Assembly (NCBI GenBank): GCA_030142905.1
Contig: JASJOG010000002.1
Location: forward strand, 6,274,501 to 6,338,500
Origin: Heliopora coerulea
Taxonomy: Eukaryota > Cnidaria > Anthozoa > Scleralcyonacea > Helioporidae
DNA length: 64,000 nt
Reading direction: 5' to 3'
Position 1 is the first letter of the stretch, and every line of letters begins with the position of its first letter. The notes beneath the pieces are model-generated. The model made no database searches. It saw only the letters and a list, made by a program, of their open reading frames with translations, and had not been told where the DNA came from. Below are positions 48,249 through 58,799 of this stretch, in pieces. Made by a program: the position numbers and the translations under genes.

Positions 48249-48494
48249 GCTGATGAGCAGGATGGAGTAGCCTACATTATATAGGCAACTCAAATGTCCC
48301 ACGCTTGTGGTACATCTAAGCCATGCCAGAGCGCTCTAACTAGAGACTAGTGAGCGTGCGCAAATGCACTGGCGGCATGACTCATCCTGTAGAGCGCTCA
48401 ATATACATAGGTGTTGATTTCTTGGCAAAAAAGTGCTCAATACAGGTAGTAGAGCAATATTCATTTATTTAATAATCTATGATTTAACAACTAC

Positions 48495-48538
48495 GTCGTT
48501 ACACGGTGTTTCATGCCCCGTGGCAATCATCAGACGAC
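48495..48538 (-). ncRNA. hammerhead ribozyme in left PLE arm
   Basis: Minus strand: GTCGT (helix I), CTGATGA, helix II TGCC-ACGG-GGCA inside a T..T closing mismatch, GAA, helix III ACA-CCG-TGT, cleavage base A (GTA), ACGAC (helix I, 5 bp). Core intact. Weak points are the T-T pair at the base of helix II and the very short helix III, which is common in PLE hammerheads that act as dimers. Confidence 0.7.
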
Positions 48539-49062
48539 TGGTTACAAACAATTATTGATCGCTATTAATAGTGTGACCACGCGATGACGTGTTCGCGCAT
48601 TATCTCTTAATTGTCCGGCGGTATAGCTTTGAAGTTCGCTAAAAGGAATTTGTTTTTGTGTCGGCAGTTTGAAAGGATTTCGCTACGTTTGTTTAGTAAG
48701 TCGCATTCTTGTCGGAAAATTATGTGGAATTTTTCCGTGAGGCACAGTTGGCAGGTTTTTGATCAGTTTCTGTAGGGTGGTGCTTTGTCCAAAATCGACC
48801 ATTGTGCTTTGTCCAAAGCACCACCCTACAGAAACTGATCAAAAACCTGCCAACTGTGCCTCACGGAAAAATTCCACATAATTTTCCGACAAGAATGCGA
48901 CTTACTAAACAAACGTAGCGAAATCCTTTCAAACTGCCGACACAAAAACAAATTCCTTTTAGCGAACTTCAAAGCTATACCGCCGGACAATTAAGAGATA
49001 ATGCGCGAACACGTCATCGCGTGGTCACACTATTAATAGCGATCAATAATTGTTTGTAATCA

Positions 49063-49106
49063 GTCGTCTGATGATTGCCACGGGGTATGAAACACCGTGT
49101 AACGAC
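49063..49106 (+). ncRNA. hammerhead ribozyme in right PLE arm
   Basis: Mirror copy of 48495-48538: GTCGT, CTGATGA, TGCC-ACGG-GGTA (one G-U wobble), GAA, ACA-CCG-TGT, A, ACGAC. Predicted cleavage after 49101. It points away from the palindrome centre, opposite to the left copy. Confidence 0.7.
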
Positions 49107-49594
49107 GTAGTTGTTAAATCATAGATTATTAAATAAATGAATGTATATATATATATATATATATAAAGGTCGAGGACTGATATGTTGTTGACCAAACCTT
49201 AGGTTATTTAGGTCCGTATCGAAGCAAATCGGTTTGGTCCCGCTCTTTTTCCCGTTTTATGGATCTCTTAGACGTTGTTTTCATCATTTGAACACCGAAG
49301 CCAGTAAAGCCTGGTTTTCACTAAATCGTTAGAATCGTAAGAATCGCGACGACTGCTACGATACGATTTTTACGATTCTTGCGACTTAATGGAAACCATG
49401 CTTAAATGATTTAAGACCGGCAAACGGAATGGCTTTCTTGGTGCTTGCGGCTGGTTTCACTTTTGGAAGACATCTTAGTTACTGGACTATTTATGACTTG
49501 AAACAGCAGTTCTCAAAGCTAGCTCCTTGGAATATGCATTGGCCAACTGTTCATTTGTTGCAGCAACGCTTTTTCTTGGTTCTTCCTGAAAAAT

Positions 49595-50543
49595 ATGAAC
49601 AAAAGACGTAAGGGAACTTGCTTGCTGTCAGGACATTTGCGGAGCGACTAAGTGTAAACGACATTCTTCGTTGAAGTTGAATAGATGTTGATTTGTATAA
49701 ATCTCGATGCTTTTCACCTTCTGGCAACCACTTACCTGAGCTACACAATCACAGGTACGTCTGAATCGAGTAGCTTTGAAATACAAGTTCTGCGAACGGA
49801 ATTGTTTTGAGCAGCTTTCAAAAGTGGCTTCCCCACTTCATTCTTCCCCAAGGGAGACTTTTTGTACCAACTATTATCGCCTGGATTTAACTGGTGTTTA
49901 TTGGTAAAGTAGAATGAAAATTTTGGTTTATTCATCTCTGCAGGATGATGGCTTCTGAACATTTTTTAGTATTTAATCGGACAGCGTTCATGGTCAATTG
50001 CTTGAGAAGTGGGATAAAACACTCATCGTCCAGAAGACTTGTCAAGGCCGCAACAGACTTCGGATATTCTCTCCGCTTTCCACGCAAGAATTTCATTGCC
50101 TCATTCAGGATTGTTCTCGGTAGGAGATGTCGCCCCACTGAAGACGTCGGGATGTATTTCTGGCTTGAAATAAAAAATGTAAGGTAAACAGCCACCAGGT
50201 AACACGCTGCAATGCTGCTTGTTTTTGGTCACCAAACTATCCTTCGGCGAAATAGTTGTCCACTTCAGTCTTTCTCACTTCTCGGGTGGCTTGTGGATGA
50301 TGAACTTTACCGTATTCGACCAGTAATGCTTTCATCAGGATTTAAAAAACCTCTCAAGAAAGTTTGAAAGTTTAAATTTGGCAAATTCACCGTTGAATCC
50401 TTTGGGTTGAGGTGCCGCTGAATGTTTAGTTGAAAATACGTAAGAGTTGCAGGTTTGTACGCTACGCCATTTTTCTTTTTTATGAAAGTTTTGCTGAGGA
50501 AAAAAGTACGTATTTTACTTTTCTTTACTCGCTCTTCTTTCAA
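49595..50543 (-). pseudogene. Crypton-like (DUF3504-type) tyrosine recombinase, decayed
   Basis: Blocks in order on the minus strand, in different frames: YKPATLTYFQLNIQRHLNP (50400-50460), a LQWGDISYRE remnant (about 50140), AEMNKPKFSFYF then NSWYKKSPLGKNEVGK (about 49840-49940), SVRRTCISKLLDSDVPVIV with the recombinase Arg (about 49745-49800), VAQVSGCQKVKSIEIY, then STSIQLQRRMSFTLSRSA. This is the order of the Crypton-derived DUF3504 domain found in ZMYM/QRICH-type proteins and in Crypton transposons. The box that normally reads SGH(K/R) is SGCQK, so a catalytic His is lost. Several frameshifts make it a pseudogene. Confidence 0.65.
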
Positions 50544-50719
50544 CCAAAACTTGCATACGGTTTGCTTGTCGTATTTTGTTGTATGTTATGTATTTTCTGA
50601 TTTTTGGTCAGCAATAAAAATTCAAAACTCGCTCATGTTTTCTTTATTTCGTCGGTTTCGTAATTCGTTTCATCTTCGTCACCAAAGTCTTGTACCTCGG
50701 CATGAATACTTAGCATAAA

Positions 50720-51590
50720 TCTTCATCATAGCACTTCTAATACACATTTGTAACCAATTTTGAGATAATGTAGAATTTACCAGTTTTTTTAAGACAAAAA
50801 ATATCAAAAAAATATTTTTCAATCATGAGCTGTCCGTAATGCTGGTAACCGACCGGTGACCTTTAAGTATGCACCAATTTTAAGACGGAAAACCTGGCTA
50901 TCTAATAAAAAGTCTTTCTTTAAAGCAACGTGAGTGAAAAGTTTGACTGGAAAACGACTCAAAATACCTCAAGATCGCAACTAATACAGGGTCTTGATAT
51001 GAACATCCATTGCTTAGCAGTAGAATTGTCAGAGCGGATCTCTTACCATTCATTAAACCATTTAAGGTTATTCTTACCAAACGTTTTGTTTTAATAAAAC
51101 TTAATCGAAATTTTATACATAAATATGACAACAAGCAGTTTAAATACAAGGTATGTTGGTTGTTAATTTTAAGCCAAAATTGTGCATGTTTTTTTTTTGG
51201 TTTTTTTTGTTATTATTATTATTATTACTACTATTATGGCAGAGCTGCTAGCAAACAAGTGGAAATGTGAATATGCCGCCACCTTAGCGTGGATGAGATG
51301 CCGCCTCTCCTTTGCTCTACTAAGATCAGCCATTGCATATATAAGGTACAAGAAAATCCCTCAATCAAGTGAAAAACAAAAATTTAGAACTTGGTCTGTC
51401 AGAGAGCCAGCTACGCCGCCAATGACTTTATTGTTAATTGTACCGAACAACCTAACATTCGTTTTCAATCAAACAATTATGTTGTGGACTCTTAATTATT
51501 AACTTTTGACTCGCTCACAACTTAATTATTTTTTAGAAATTTTATACAATATGTAAATTTTTATCATTATTTTACAAAGGATTATAAAAC
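50720..51590. other. no recognisable gene
   Basis: AT-rich DNA with an ATT run at 51214-51237 and nothing I can assign. Open frames at 50898-51149 and 51182-51502 lack motifs. Confidence 0.35.
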
Positions 51591-51599
51591 TGGTTCATT

Positions 51600-51645
51600 A
51601 CTATTATTATTATTATTATTATTATTGTTATTGTTATTGTTATTA
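51600..51645. repeat. ATT/GTTATT microsatellite at the 3' side of a REL element
   Basis: ATT units followed by TTATTG units. On the minus strand this is the AAT/CAATAA tail downstream of the retrotransposon coding end at 51715. REL-type elements often end in such simple repeats. Confidence 0.75.
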
Positions 51646-51714
51646 GAATTTTCTCAGCTTAGATAGTCGCTGGTCACATGATAGTACGCTGAGGGCAAAC
51701 TGTGTCTCACAGCC

Positions 51715-53035
51715 TTAGGCCTCAAGCACATTTCGCAGAATCCTTGCAGCCCCGAGTAGTATTGCTTTCTGCAGGAGTTCGATCTTTGCTGGGATTCCAA
51801 TCTTCCCAAGGTACTTGGCAAGGTTCTTGGTAACCATACCTAATGAGCCAACCACCACTGGAACCACACACGTTTTGATGTCCCATAGACGTACAATTTC
51901 TCTTCTAAGGTCCTGGTACTTTTGGATCTTCTCTATCTCTTTGACTGCAATGTTAGCATCTACAGGCACAGCAATGTCAATTACTATGCATTCGTTCTCT
52001 TTCCTGTTTAGCAGTACAATGTCCGGTCTCCGAGCTTCAATTTCACGATCCGTCTGGATGGTAAAGTCCCACAGCATTTTTATGTTAGCATTTTCAGTAA
52101 CTGGTTCCGGCTTGTGTTCGTACCATTTCTCTTCGACTTCAAGTCCACGCTGTTTTGCGATTGCCCAGTACACAATCCTGGCAACGTTGTCATGTCGATG
52201 TTTGCATTGAATCTGTGCCATCTTACTACATTCACACAAGTGACCCACCGTCTCGTCTTTCACACCGCGCATTCTACATACAGGAGATAGCTGCTGTTTC
52301 TTGATTTTTGCTTTGAACGCATTAGTTCTCAACGCTTGATCTTGGGCTGCTATGATCAGACCCTCGGTCTCCTTTTTCAAGTCTCCTCTCATCAACCAGT
52401 CCCACGATGCCCCATCCCTGACATCTTCAGTTTGACGTAAGATCTGACCATGTAATATCTTAGCCTTCCAGTCTTCTTGTCTTTTTCTCCTCTTCCTCTC
52501 TTTGAAATGCTCGACAGTCTCATCTTCCTCCGAGTTTGGGAAATTCTCATTCCTCACCGCCGCAAGCAGTGGTTCCTCACTTTTCTGGACATAATTGGAC
52601 AGGCCTATCTCTTCAGCACGCACACAGTCCTCAACTCCAATCAGTCCACCACCACCACCTCGTCTTGGAAGGTACAAGCGGTCAACATTCGCTCAAGGGT
52701 GTAGCATGCCATAGATTGTCATCCGTTTTCTTGTCTTCCTGTCCATGTTCCTCAGCTCAGCTTTAGACCAGTTCACTATTCCGGCTCCATAACGTAGGGC
52801 TGGCACGGCCCATGTGTTTAAAGCTAGTATGGTGTTCCTTCCATTTAACTTCGATTTTAAAACTTTCTTTACTCTGTGGAAGTACTCACTGGTCAGCGCT
52901 TCTTTCATTTTGTCGTGAAGTACATCGTCGTGCTCAAGGATCCCGAAATACTTGTATCCATCATCCTCTACCGTTTTCATCCGTCGCCCCTCTGGGAGGT
53001 CAATTCCTTCAGACTTCACAACCTTTCCTCTCTAT
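51715..53035 (-). pseudogene. 5'-truncated REL retrotransposon, copy 1
   Basis: The minus strand encodes the RT thumb/connection (YKYFGILEHDDVLHDKMKEA, NTWAVPALRYGAGIVNW, DRKTRKRMT), then YLPRRGGGGGLIGVEDC after a frameshift near 52685, then a knuckle, then the nuclease (RRPDIVLLNRKENECIVIDI) and a conserved tail ending near 51715. The knuckle reads CRMRG..HLCECSK..HRHDN: the second Cys is Arg. RT catalytic motifs are missing because the element is 5'-truncated at about 53035, at an ATT run. It is a different lineage from the element at 40622. Confidence 0.8.
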
Positions 53036-53135
53036 ATTATTATTATTGTTTTCTTCTCCGCACGGTTTGCTGTGAATCCGGTATTCATCGGTGCCAGCTG
53101 TCTACAACCATTAAACTAAGGTAGCACTGTTACAA

Positions 53136-54085
53136 CTAGTTTTCTAGCACTCTTCTTAAAATTCTTGCTGTTCCAAGAAGTGTCGTTTTCTGGATATCCT
53201 CAACGTTCACTGTTATTCCAGTCCTCTCAATCCATTGTTCAAACTTTATGCTTACACAGCCAAAGGCTCCAACGACAACTGGAATTACTTCTACCTTTCT
53301 CATTGACCACAGGTTCTTAATCTCTCGTTTCAATGCTCGATACTTTTCTATCTTTTCTGTTTCTTTCTTACCAATTCTGTTGTCTCCTGGTATAGCTACA
53401 TCAATTATTGCACATTTCTTTTCTGCTTTGTCCACTACTACTATATCTGGCTTTCGGTATTCTATCTGATAGTCGTACTGGATCATAAAATCCCAAAGAA
53501 CTTTGACTTTATCCGACTCTACTATTCCCTGGGGGTCATGTTCGTACCACTTGTTCGATCTTTCTAGATCGTGTTTTCCACATATTTTCCAATGTATAAT
53601 TCTTGCTACATTATCATGTCGACTTTTGTATTCTCATTGCGCAAGTTTTGTGTGTTCGCTTACCAGATGTCCCACACTTTTTCCTTTTTCCCCGCAAAGT
53701 CTGCATAGCGGTGAGTCTACAGATTTATCAATTTTGAACTTGGTATATTTTGTTCTTATCGCCTGTTCTTGAGCTGCACACATTAGGGATTCCGTTTCCG
53801 GTTTCAAATCACTCTTTTGTAGCCACCTCCACATCTATTCCTTGTCTATGTCTTCACTTTTCTCCCTGTTCAACTGTCCATATATTCTTTTACCTGTCCA
53901 TCTTTGTTCTCTTTCTTCGACTTCTCTCCTCTTATACTGCTGCTTTGGCATACTATCTTCAGTCGTGATAACTTCTCTTTCTCTTACCTCAACCAATAAA
54001 GGTTCTACTGCATTGATGTACCATCCGACACCATTCTCCTCTAATCTAATACCTGACTCACAGCTTATCAATCCTCTATTATTAT
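53136..54085 (-). pseudogene. 5'-truncated REL retrotransposon, copy 2
   Basis: Same orientation and same family as copy 1 but diverged. It carries a GLISCESGIRLEENGVGWYI block, a CRLCGEKGKSVGHLVSEHTK knuckle whose last Cys is His, and the nuclease (YRKPDIVVVDKAEKKCAIID) ending near 53136. Stops fall in the knuckle region (..AQ*EYKSRHDN) and at about 53834. The 5' end is cut at an ATT/ATC run (54068-54105). Head-to-tail adjacency with copy 1, 100 bp apart, suggests serial insertion at simple repeats. Confidence 0.78.
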
Positions 54086-54107
54086 TATCATTATCATTAT
54101 TATTACA

Positions 54108-55060
54108 ACTCGCACACCACCCAACTAAGGACAGTGGAAGGGGTCTCAGCCTGCTACGGGCTCCCAGCATCCCGCCAGGTAAGGCCGCAACAGACATTGC
54201 ACATTTCAGGGAACTTGTGGGGAAAGGAAATTTTACCATTAATGTGGATTTTAAGAAACACCCACCGGGCCAGCCCTTACTCGCCCAACTTATCCAGTCA
54301 GGAAGGAGTAAGGGATGTACAGCCCTTTAAAGTTCCTGAAAGTACTCCCCAATGAGTATATCCAGTTTGACCTTAACAGTACGCTCTTGCACTTCCAACC
54401 AGTTAAGGTCAGTTTAGGCGTGCCACTGCAAGGGTTAAGTCTGAATATTGTTTTATTCTTAGACTAGTGCAGATCTGTTTCAGCATTTAAGGCTGGTTCA
54501 TCCTCAACCAACTAAGGTCAGGGGCATCAGCCTGCTGTACAGATTTCCTACTAGTCCTTGGGCTGACAGGGCAGGTTTGTCAACACCTGAAGGTAGTGTA
54601 CTTGCAGCTGCCAGCCAATTAAGGCAAGCTGAGGCTTTCGGCTACCTGTCTACCCGGCTGGCAATGCAGGGACGCCACTCCCTAAGTCATCTCATAAAAG
54701 CCTGCTCGTTTTATGGAGGTCACTGGCTCCGAATCAATGTCCTGCCTACCTACTTCTGGTTTTATGTCAGAGTTTCCTTCTCCTAGATAAGTTGCCATCC
54801 AAGGCTAAAGAGTCTTATCTACCCTTGGCTAAGGGGTTGCTGGCACTTGCCAAAGATGCCACCCCGGACTCTGGTGGGCGGAAGCGTCCACATTCCCGTA
54901 GTAGGCTGAAGCTGTCTTGTCCTACTCCAGTGCCCATATCATCATCATCATTATTACAACTCGCACACCACCCAACTAAGGACAGTGGAAGGGGTCTAAG
55001 CCTGCTACGGGCTCCCAGCATCCCGCCAGGTAAGGCCGCAACAGACTTAGTATTATTATT
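54108..55060 (+). repeat. REL-retrotransposon-associated dispersed repeat
   Basis: Starts and ends with copies of ACTCGCACACCACCCAACTA (54113 and 54958), both followed by AGGACAGTGGAAGGGGTCT. The middle (54420-54950) is non-coding, pyrimidine-rich text. The first 310 bp are also present inverted at 45355-45650. The flanking ATT runs (54068-54105 and 55049-55070) match the insertion-site preference of the neighbouring elements, so it may be their 5' leader or a derived SINE-like unit. Confidence 0.6.
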
Positions 55061-55154
55061 ATTATTATTGAGGAAAGTCAGCTCATACGAGCCAATGAGG
55101 TCGTTTAGCCTTATTATTATTATTATTATCATCATTATTGTTTTATTCCGTCTT

Positions 55155-55352
55155 CCAGACGATTTTTACCTTGAGAGTTACCTTGGTCACATGTGAGAAG
55201 AGTATTGTCCAGTTTGACTCCGCCAAGCGCTGCAGTTTTTCTCCGTGTACTACGGTTTCCTCCTGTAGTAACACTGGACCCACGAGGAGTAGCCCTTACT
55301 GGACCTCGAGGGAGAACAGCTTAGGTAGCTAACAGGGTTATCCAGTATAAAT
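55155..55352 (+). repeat. headless SINE, second family
   Basis: The body shows GAGAGTTACCTTGGTCACAT, then GAAGAGTATTGTCCAG, AACACTGGACCC and GGGTTATCCAGTATAAATAG, matching 17945-18185 and 62905-63170 without the tRNA-like head. Preceded by an ATT/ATC run. Confidence 0.7.
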
Positions 55353-55359
55353 AGACACT

Positions 55360-56160
55360 TAACTTAAATTAGATTAGGATTAGGATAAATTTCATTTTAC
55401 GTACAGGTCATTCATCACTAGGGATAAGTTACTTGTATGAGCAAAATTTCTCGCAATCTCTGGTCCGCGAAAAAGTTATGCGAGAAATTGCCTATCGCGA
55501 TGACTGGAGTAGCATGCTAATCAATTACCAAGTTCCCCTGTTGGTCACCAATACGGTAAAGCTACAACGCATTTCTTTAAACGTTGTGCAAGGTAACACT
55601 CTCTCTGCTAGTCGTCTCGCAACAACTTTTTGTCATCTGCCAAGCAAAATACCATACCAGTTCTCTGCTATCAAATTAGCAAGACATCATGCATGAAATG
55701 TTACCGAGTGTAGGGGCAACCCTCGACTTGCCAATTTTTGGTCAAGCGGGCGCTACCCTGAACCTTTTGCGGTCGAAGATGTCTCCCCTTGACGAGTAAA
55801 ATCGTCTGCGTGTTGCCAGAATAACAATGTTTGTCGTTAGCCAGAGTAAAATTAAACGGTCGAGTACGGAGCGAAAAGAGTTAAACTAATAAATTACTGA
55901 AGGAACTCGCAAGTCAATCGCAGCGGTAGCAGGCTCAGAAGTAGCGACCACGAAAAACAGCTTCGACCGTCTGCGTCCAAAGACGTCGCATACAACCGAT
56001 GCTTTGGACGCAGTGACTGCTCAATAAAAATCATTTGGTAAATTTCGGCGTTAACATCTCATATTTATACAAAAGCAATCCATACGTTTATGACCTTGCG
56101 AGACAACCTGCAACAGTGATATAAGAACAGAATACTGCGTAGACAGTGATAAATAAGGTA
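55360..56160. other. no gene seen; one GAGTAAAATCGTC repeat
   Basis: 55790-55885 is a copy of the dispersed repeat described at 31848-32275 (GAGTAAAATCGTCTG.., TTAGCCAGAGTAAAAT). The frame at 55433-55696 has no recognisable motif. Confidence 0.35.
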
Positions 56161-56162
56161 AG

Positions 56163-56315
56163 AAGTTAAAAGGTTGATAACTGCCATGACTGATCTCAAA
56201 GAACTCCAACGTTTCGAGCAAAGGCCGTTCGTCAGAGAAAGAAACGTGTTTACGAACACGAAACGTTGGAATTCTTTGAGATCAGTCACGATAGTTATCA
56301 ACCTTTCAACTTTTT
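56163..56315. repeat. short foldback with GAAACGTTGG core
   Basis: Arms of about 54 bp (56163-56217 and 56257-56315) share AAGTTAAAAGGTTGATAACT or its complement and AACTCCAACGTTTCG. The left arm, read on minus, has CTGACGA..CGAAACGTT, reminiscent of a hammerhead core, but helices I and II do not form. Confidence 0.6.
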
Positions 56316-56319
56316 AACT

Positions 56320-58430
56320 TGGAACAGTGTTAGTCATCGCGCTTTGGGAGACAAGTAACACGAACCATTGTTAACAAAGGAAAAGTTGTTGACAGTGAAG
56401 CGAAGTTTCAGACTTCCAGTTCATTAAGAGGAGTAAAAAGACGTTAATATTCATATTTTGTCGACAAAATTAGAGTCGCAAGACGACTTGAAGTAGGTTT
56501 CGCTGGCTCAGGTGCCTTATCGATAAAATCTAAATAAATAGCGCCAGTTGAATGGTTGTCTTCGCGATCTTATGAAAACAGAAATATCGCAAGATTCGGG
56601 ATCAGGGGGGCACATAAGGAGAGGATGAGGTGTGACACTTACCGAGATCCGTCCAATACCTCCCAAAAAGTAGGTCTCGAACTGTACGTCATCTTACATG
56701 TTACTGAGGCTAACTGCGGATATTACCGATAATATATCTAACTCTTTCAGGATCTTGGAGTCCAAATCGGTTGCAGACAGACCCAAGATCCCGGGTACCC
56801 GGGATGTCCCGACTAACCGGGATCAAGTAATCAGGTCCTTACTCGCTTGGATCATGTGAACAAGTCACTGAATTGCAATTTAAATAACAACGGGATCTTC
56901 TCCCAGCTAGCGGGAATCATGTAAACAGGCCCTAATACACCACAATCCCAATAATTTTTAAATCTTATTATTGTTGTTTAATCGGATTGTGATATTTTTA
57001 ATTTGCGTTTATATGGAGAACCACGTCTTGTCCCGGTTAATCGGGACATCCCGGGAAGGCGGGATGAATTTTCGTCCATGTAAACGTTAAAAAGCGGGAT
57101 ACCCAGATCAACCGGGACAAAATGGGCTGACCTGTGCATGCTATAAACAATTCAAAATGGCGTCCGGATTTGGATATGTTGCAAATACATATTTACGGTC
57201 GACCCTCTATTACATGAAAATGATCACATTTCAGGGCCGACTTTTTTGAGCTGACTGCAAATTGCTTTCGTAACAAGTTCAACGTATGTTATATTTTAAA
57301 TCAACGACCAAGAATAAATGCGGCCTAAATACTTTATCGAGTGGTAGCCGTAGGTGAAGATATAAAAAACGGCATATAGCGTAGGCAATTCTGAATTATC
57401 GTAAAAAAGTTTAAAGGCAGTGTTTTTCCTTACACGAAAAACGCGCACGACTGAATGCCGCGTATTACTTTTTACGATTTTCCCTACAAATTTTTTTCTT
57501 TATTCTTAAATTTTCACGCTTTAGGATAAACATAATGGCAACAGGATTTGAGTTGGCGTAAACTTACTAGGGTTAGGCTCTCAGTACAACTAGTACTTAC
57601 AAAGTAAGGAAAGTATTTAGCTTGATCACGCAATCTTATTTGAAACGCTAGCATTGTGAGATTGAATTTAAAATATCCCTTATTCTACATAGCAAAAGCT
57701 TGACAAACAATCACCAAAACATGGAAGAGATTGGGCAACTATGAATTTAGGTAACAGATATGGGGAAAAAAAAATTTTTAAAAAAAAAAAAAGAAATAAA
57801 AAAAAGAAGAAAAGTAAACTTTTTTTGAGAAAATCACTACGAACGTTTGTCACATCGATGCGAAGGGTTTGAAGGTGATTTAAATTTTTTTGATACTATA
57901 AAGTTTAGAAGGTTATGAAGCATCGTCTCCCCTAATGACGGTAAAATTTTTGGAAAACAAAAATAAAAAACGTTGGATGTATAGGTTACAGTTAGTGACA
58001 GTCTAACCCCGTACGTTTAGCCCAACACTAATCATATTGACAGCTGTCTTCAAACTTTATCCTTGTCGATGCTACCTACTTGTTTAGTAAGTGCTGGATT
58101 ATGTTGTGAAAGATTGCAGTGTGTGTCGGTGGCTTAACTCTGCTCAGACAGGTAAGCTGACTAAATAAGCATAGCATTTTAAATCTCCACAGTTTAACCG
58201 TACTACATTTCATAAAGACGTATACCAACCGTACTACGTTTTAAAAAGACGTTATTGTTAATTTCCTAAACCGGACAGTCAAATCAAACAATCCACTGGT
58301 GAATAAACTGAGTTGAGTAACATGGCAGCGACCTTAAAAATAACCAAGGCTACCAAGACATTCTTCATTTACAAATGCTTTTCAACGTCATTTTGTCCTA
58401 AGTATTTACGCAAGCTTCTTGTCTCACAAG
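56320..58430. other. no gene seen; CCGGG-rich short repeat and A-run
   Basis: 56745-57130 carries repeated CCCGGTTAATCGGGAC/CCCGGGTACCCGGG-type palindromic phrases and a CATGTAAACAGGCCC end, suggesting a MITE family. 57762-57805 is an A-rich run. Nothing coding was recognised. Confidence 0.35.
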
Positions 58431-58438
58431 GAACACAT

Positions 58439-58529
58439 TCACTGTTTCTTCTTTAAGTTACCACTAGCCATTGAATAGATAGACGCGAGACAGATGCCAA
58501 TCCCAACAACAGAGACGATCATACAGGAT
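58439..58529 (-). CDS. candidate terminal exon of a membrane protein (partial)
   Basis: After an acceptor (..CTTTTTCAAG) the frame reads SCMIVSVVGIGICLASIYSM and then ASGNLKKKQ and a TGA stop. A hydrophobic helix of about 19 residues followed by a short Lys-rich tail is what the last exon of many ER/Golgi multipass proteins, such as nucleotide-sugar transporters, looks like. I found no upstream exon in the window. It needs a preceding exon ending in phase 2. This is a candidate only. Confidence 0.3.
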
Positions 58530-58704
58530 CTTGAAAAAGGATAGACAATCTTAGTGAAGACAAAAGAATAGCAATAGCATTTGAAAATACAATTAACTCC
58601 CCATTTGGGTTATACAAATTCAGTTGTCAAGTTCACTTGTCAAGTTCACTTGTCCTTGATTGAAGCAGTTTAAAGTTTGAGAAACGTGAGAGCTTGGATA
58701 TATT

Positions 58705-58784
58705 AAGGTAGATGAACGATCTTCAAGCTCGATACTCAGAAAATGATTTCTGAGTATCGAGCTTGAAGATCGTTCATCTACCTT
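58705..58784. repeat. 38-bp perfect palindrome
   Basis: Arms 58705-58742 and 58747-58784 around a 4-bp loop (ATGA); the inner part is GAGCTTGAAGATCG and its complement. Flanked by direct CACTTGTCCTTG copies (58647 and 58786), with two further TTCACTTGTC phrases at 58631 and 58643. Strong hairpin potential. Confidence 0.85.
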
Positions 58785-58799
58785 CACTTGTCCTTGGTA

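Larger units (their letters stand above)
48461..49140. mobile_element. Penelope-like element 3' ends in a near-perfect inverted repeat
   Basis: Arms 48461-48786 and 48815-49140 are both 326 bp, differ at only a few positions (for example CATGCCCC against GGGGTATG) and are separated by 28 bp. Read outward from the centre, each arm encodes the PLE C-terminus CQLCLTEKFHIIFRQECDLL then NKRSEIL..CRHKNKFLL, followed by a 3' region with a hammerhead ribozyme. So two 5'-truncated PLE ends are fused head-to-head. Flanked on the right by a TA run. Confidence 0.85.
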
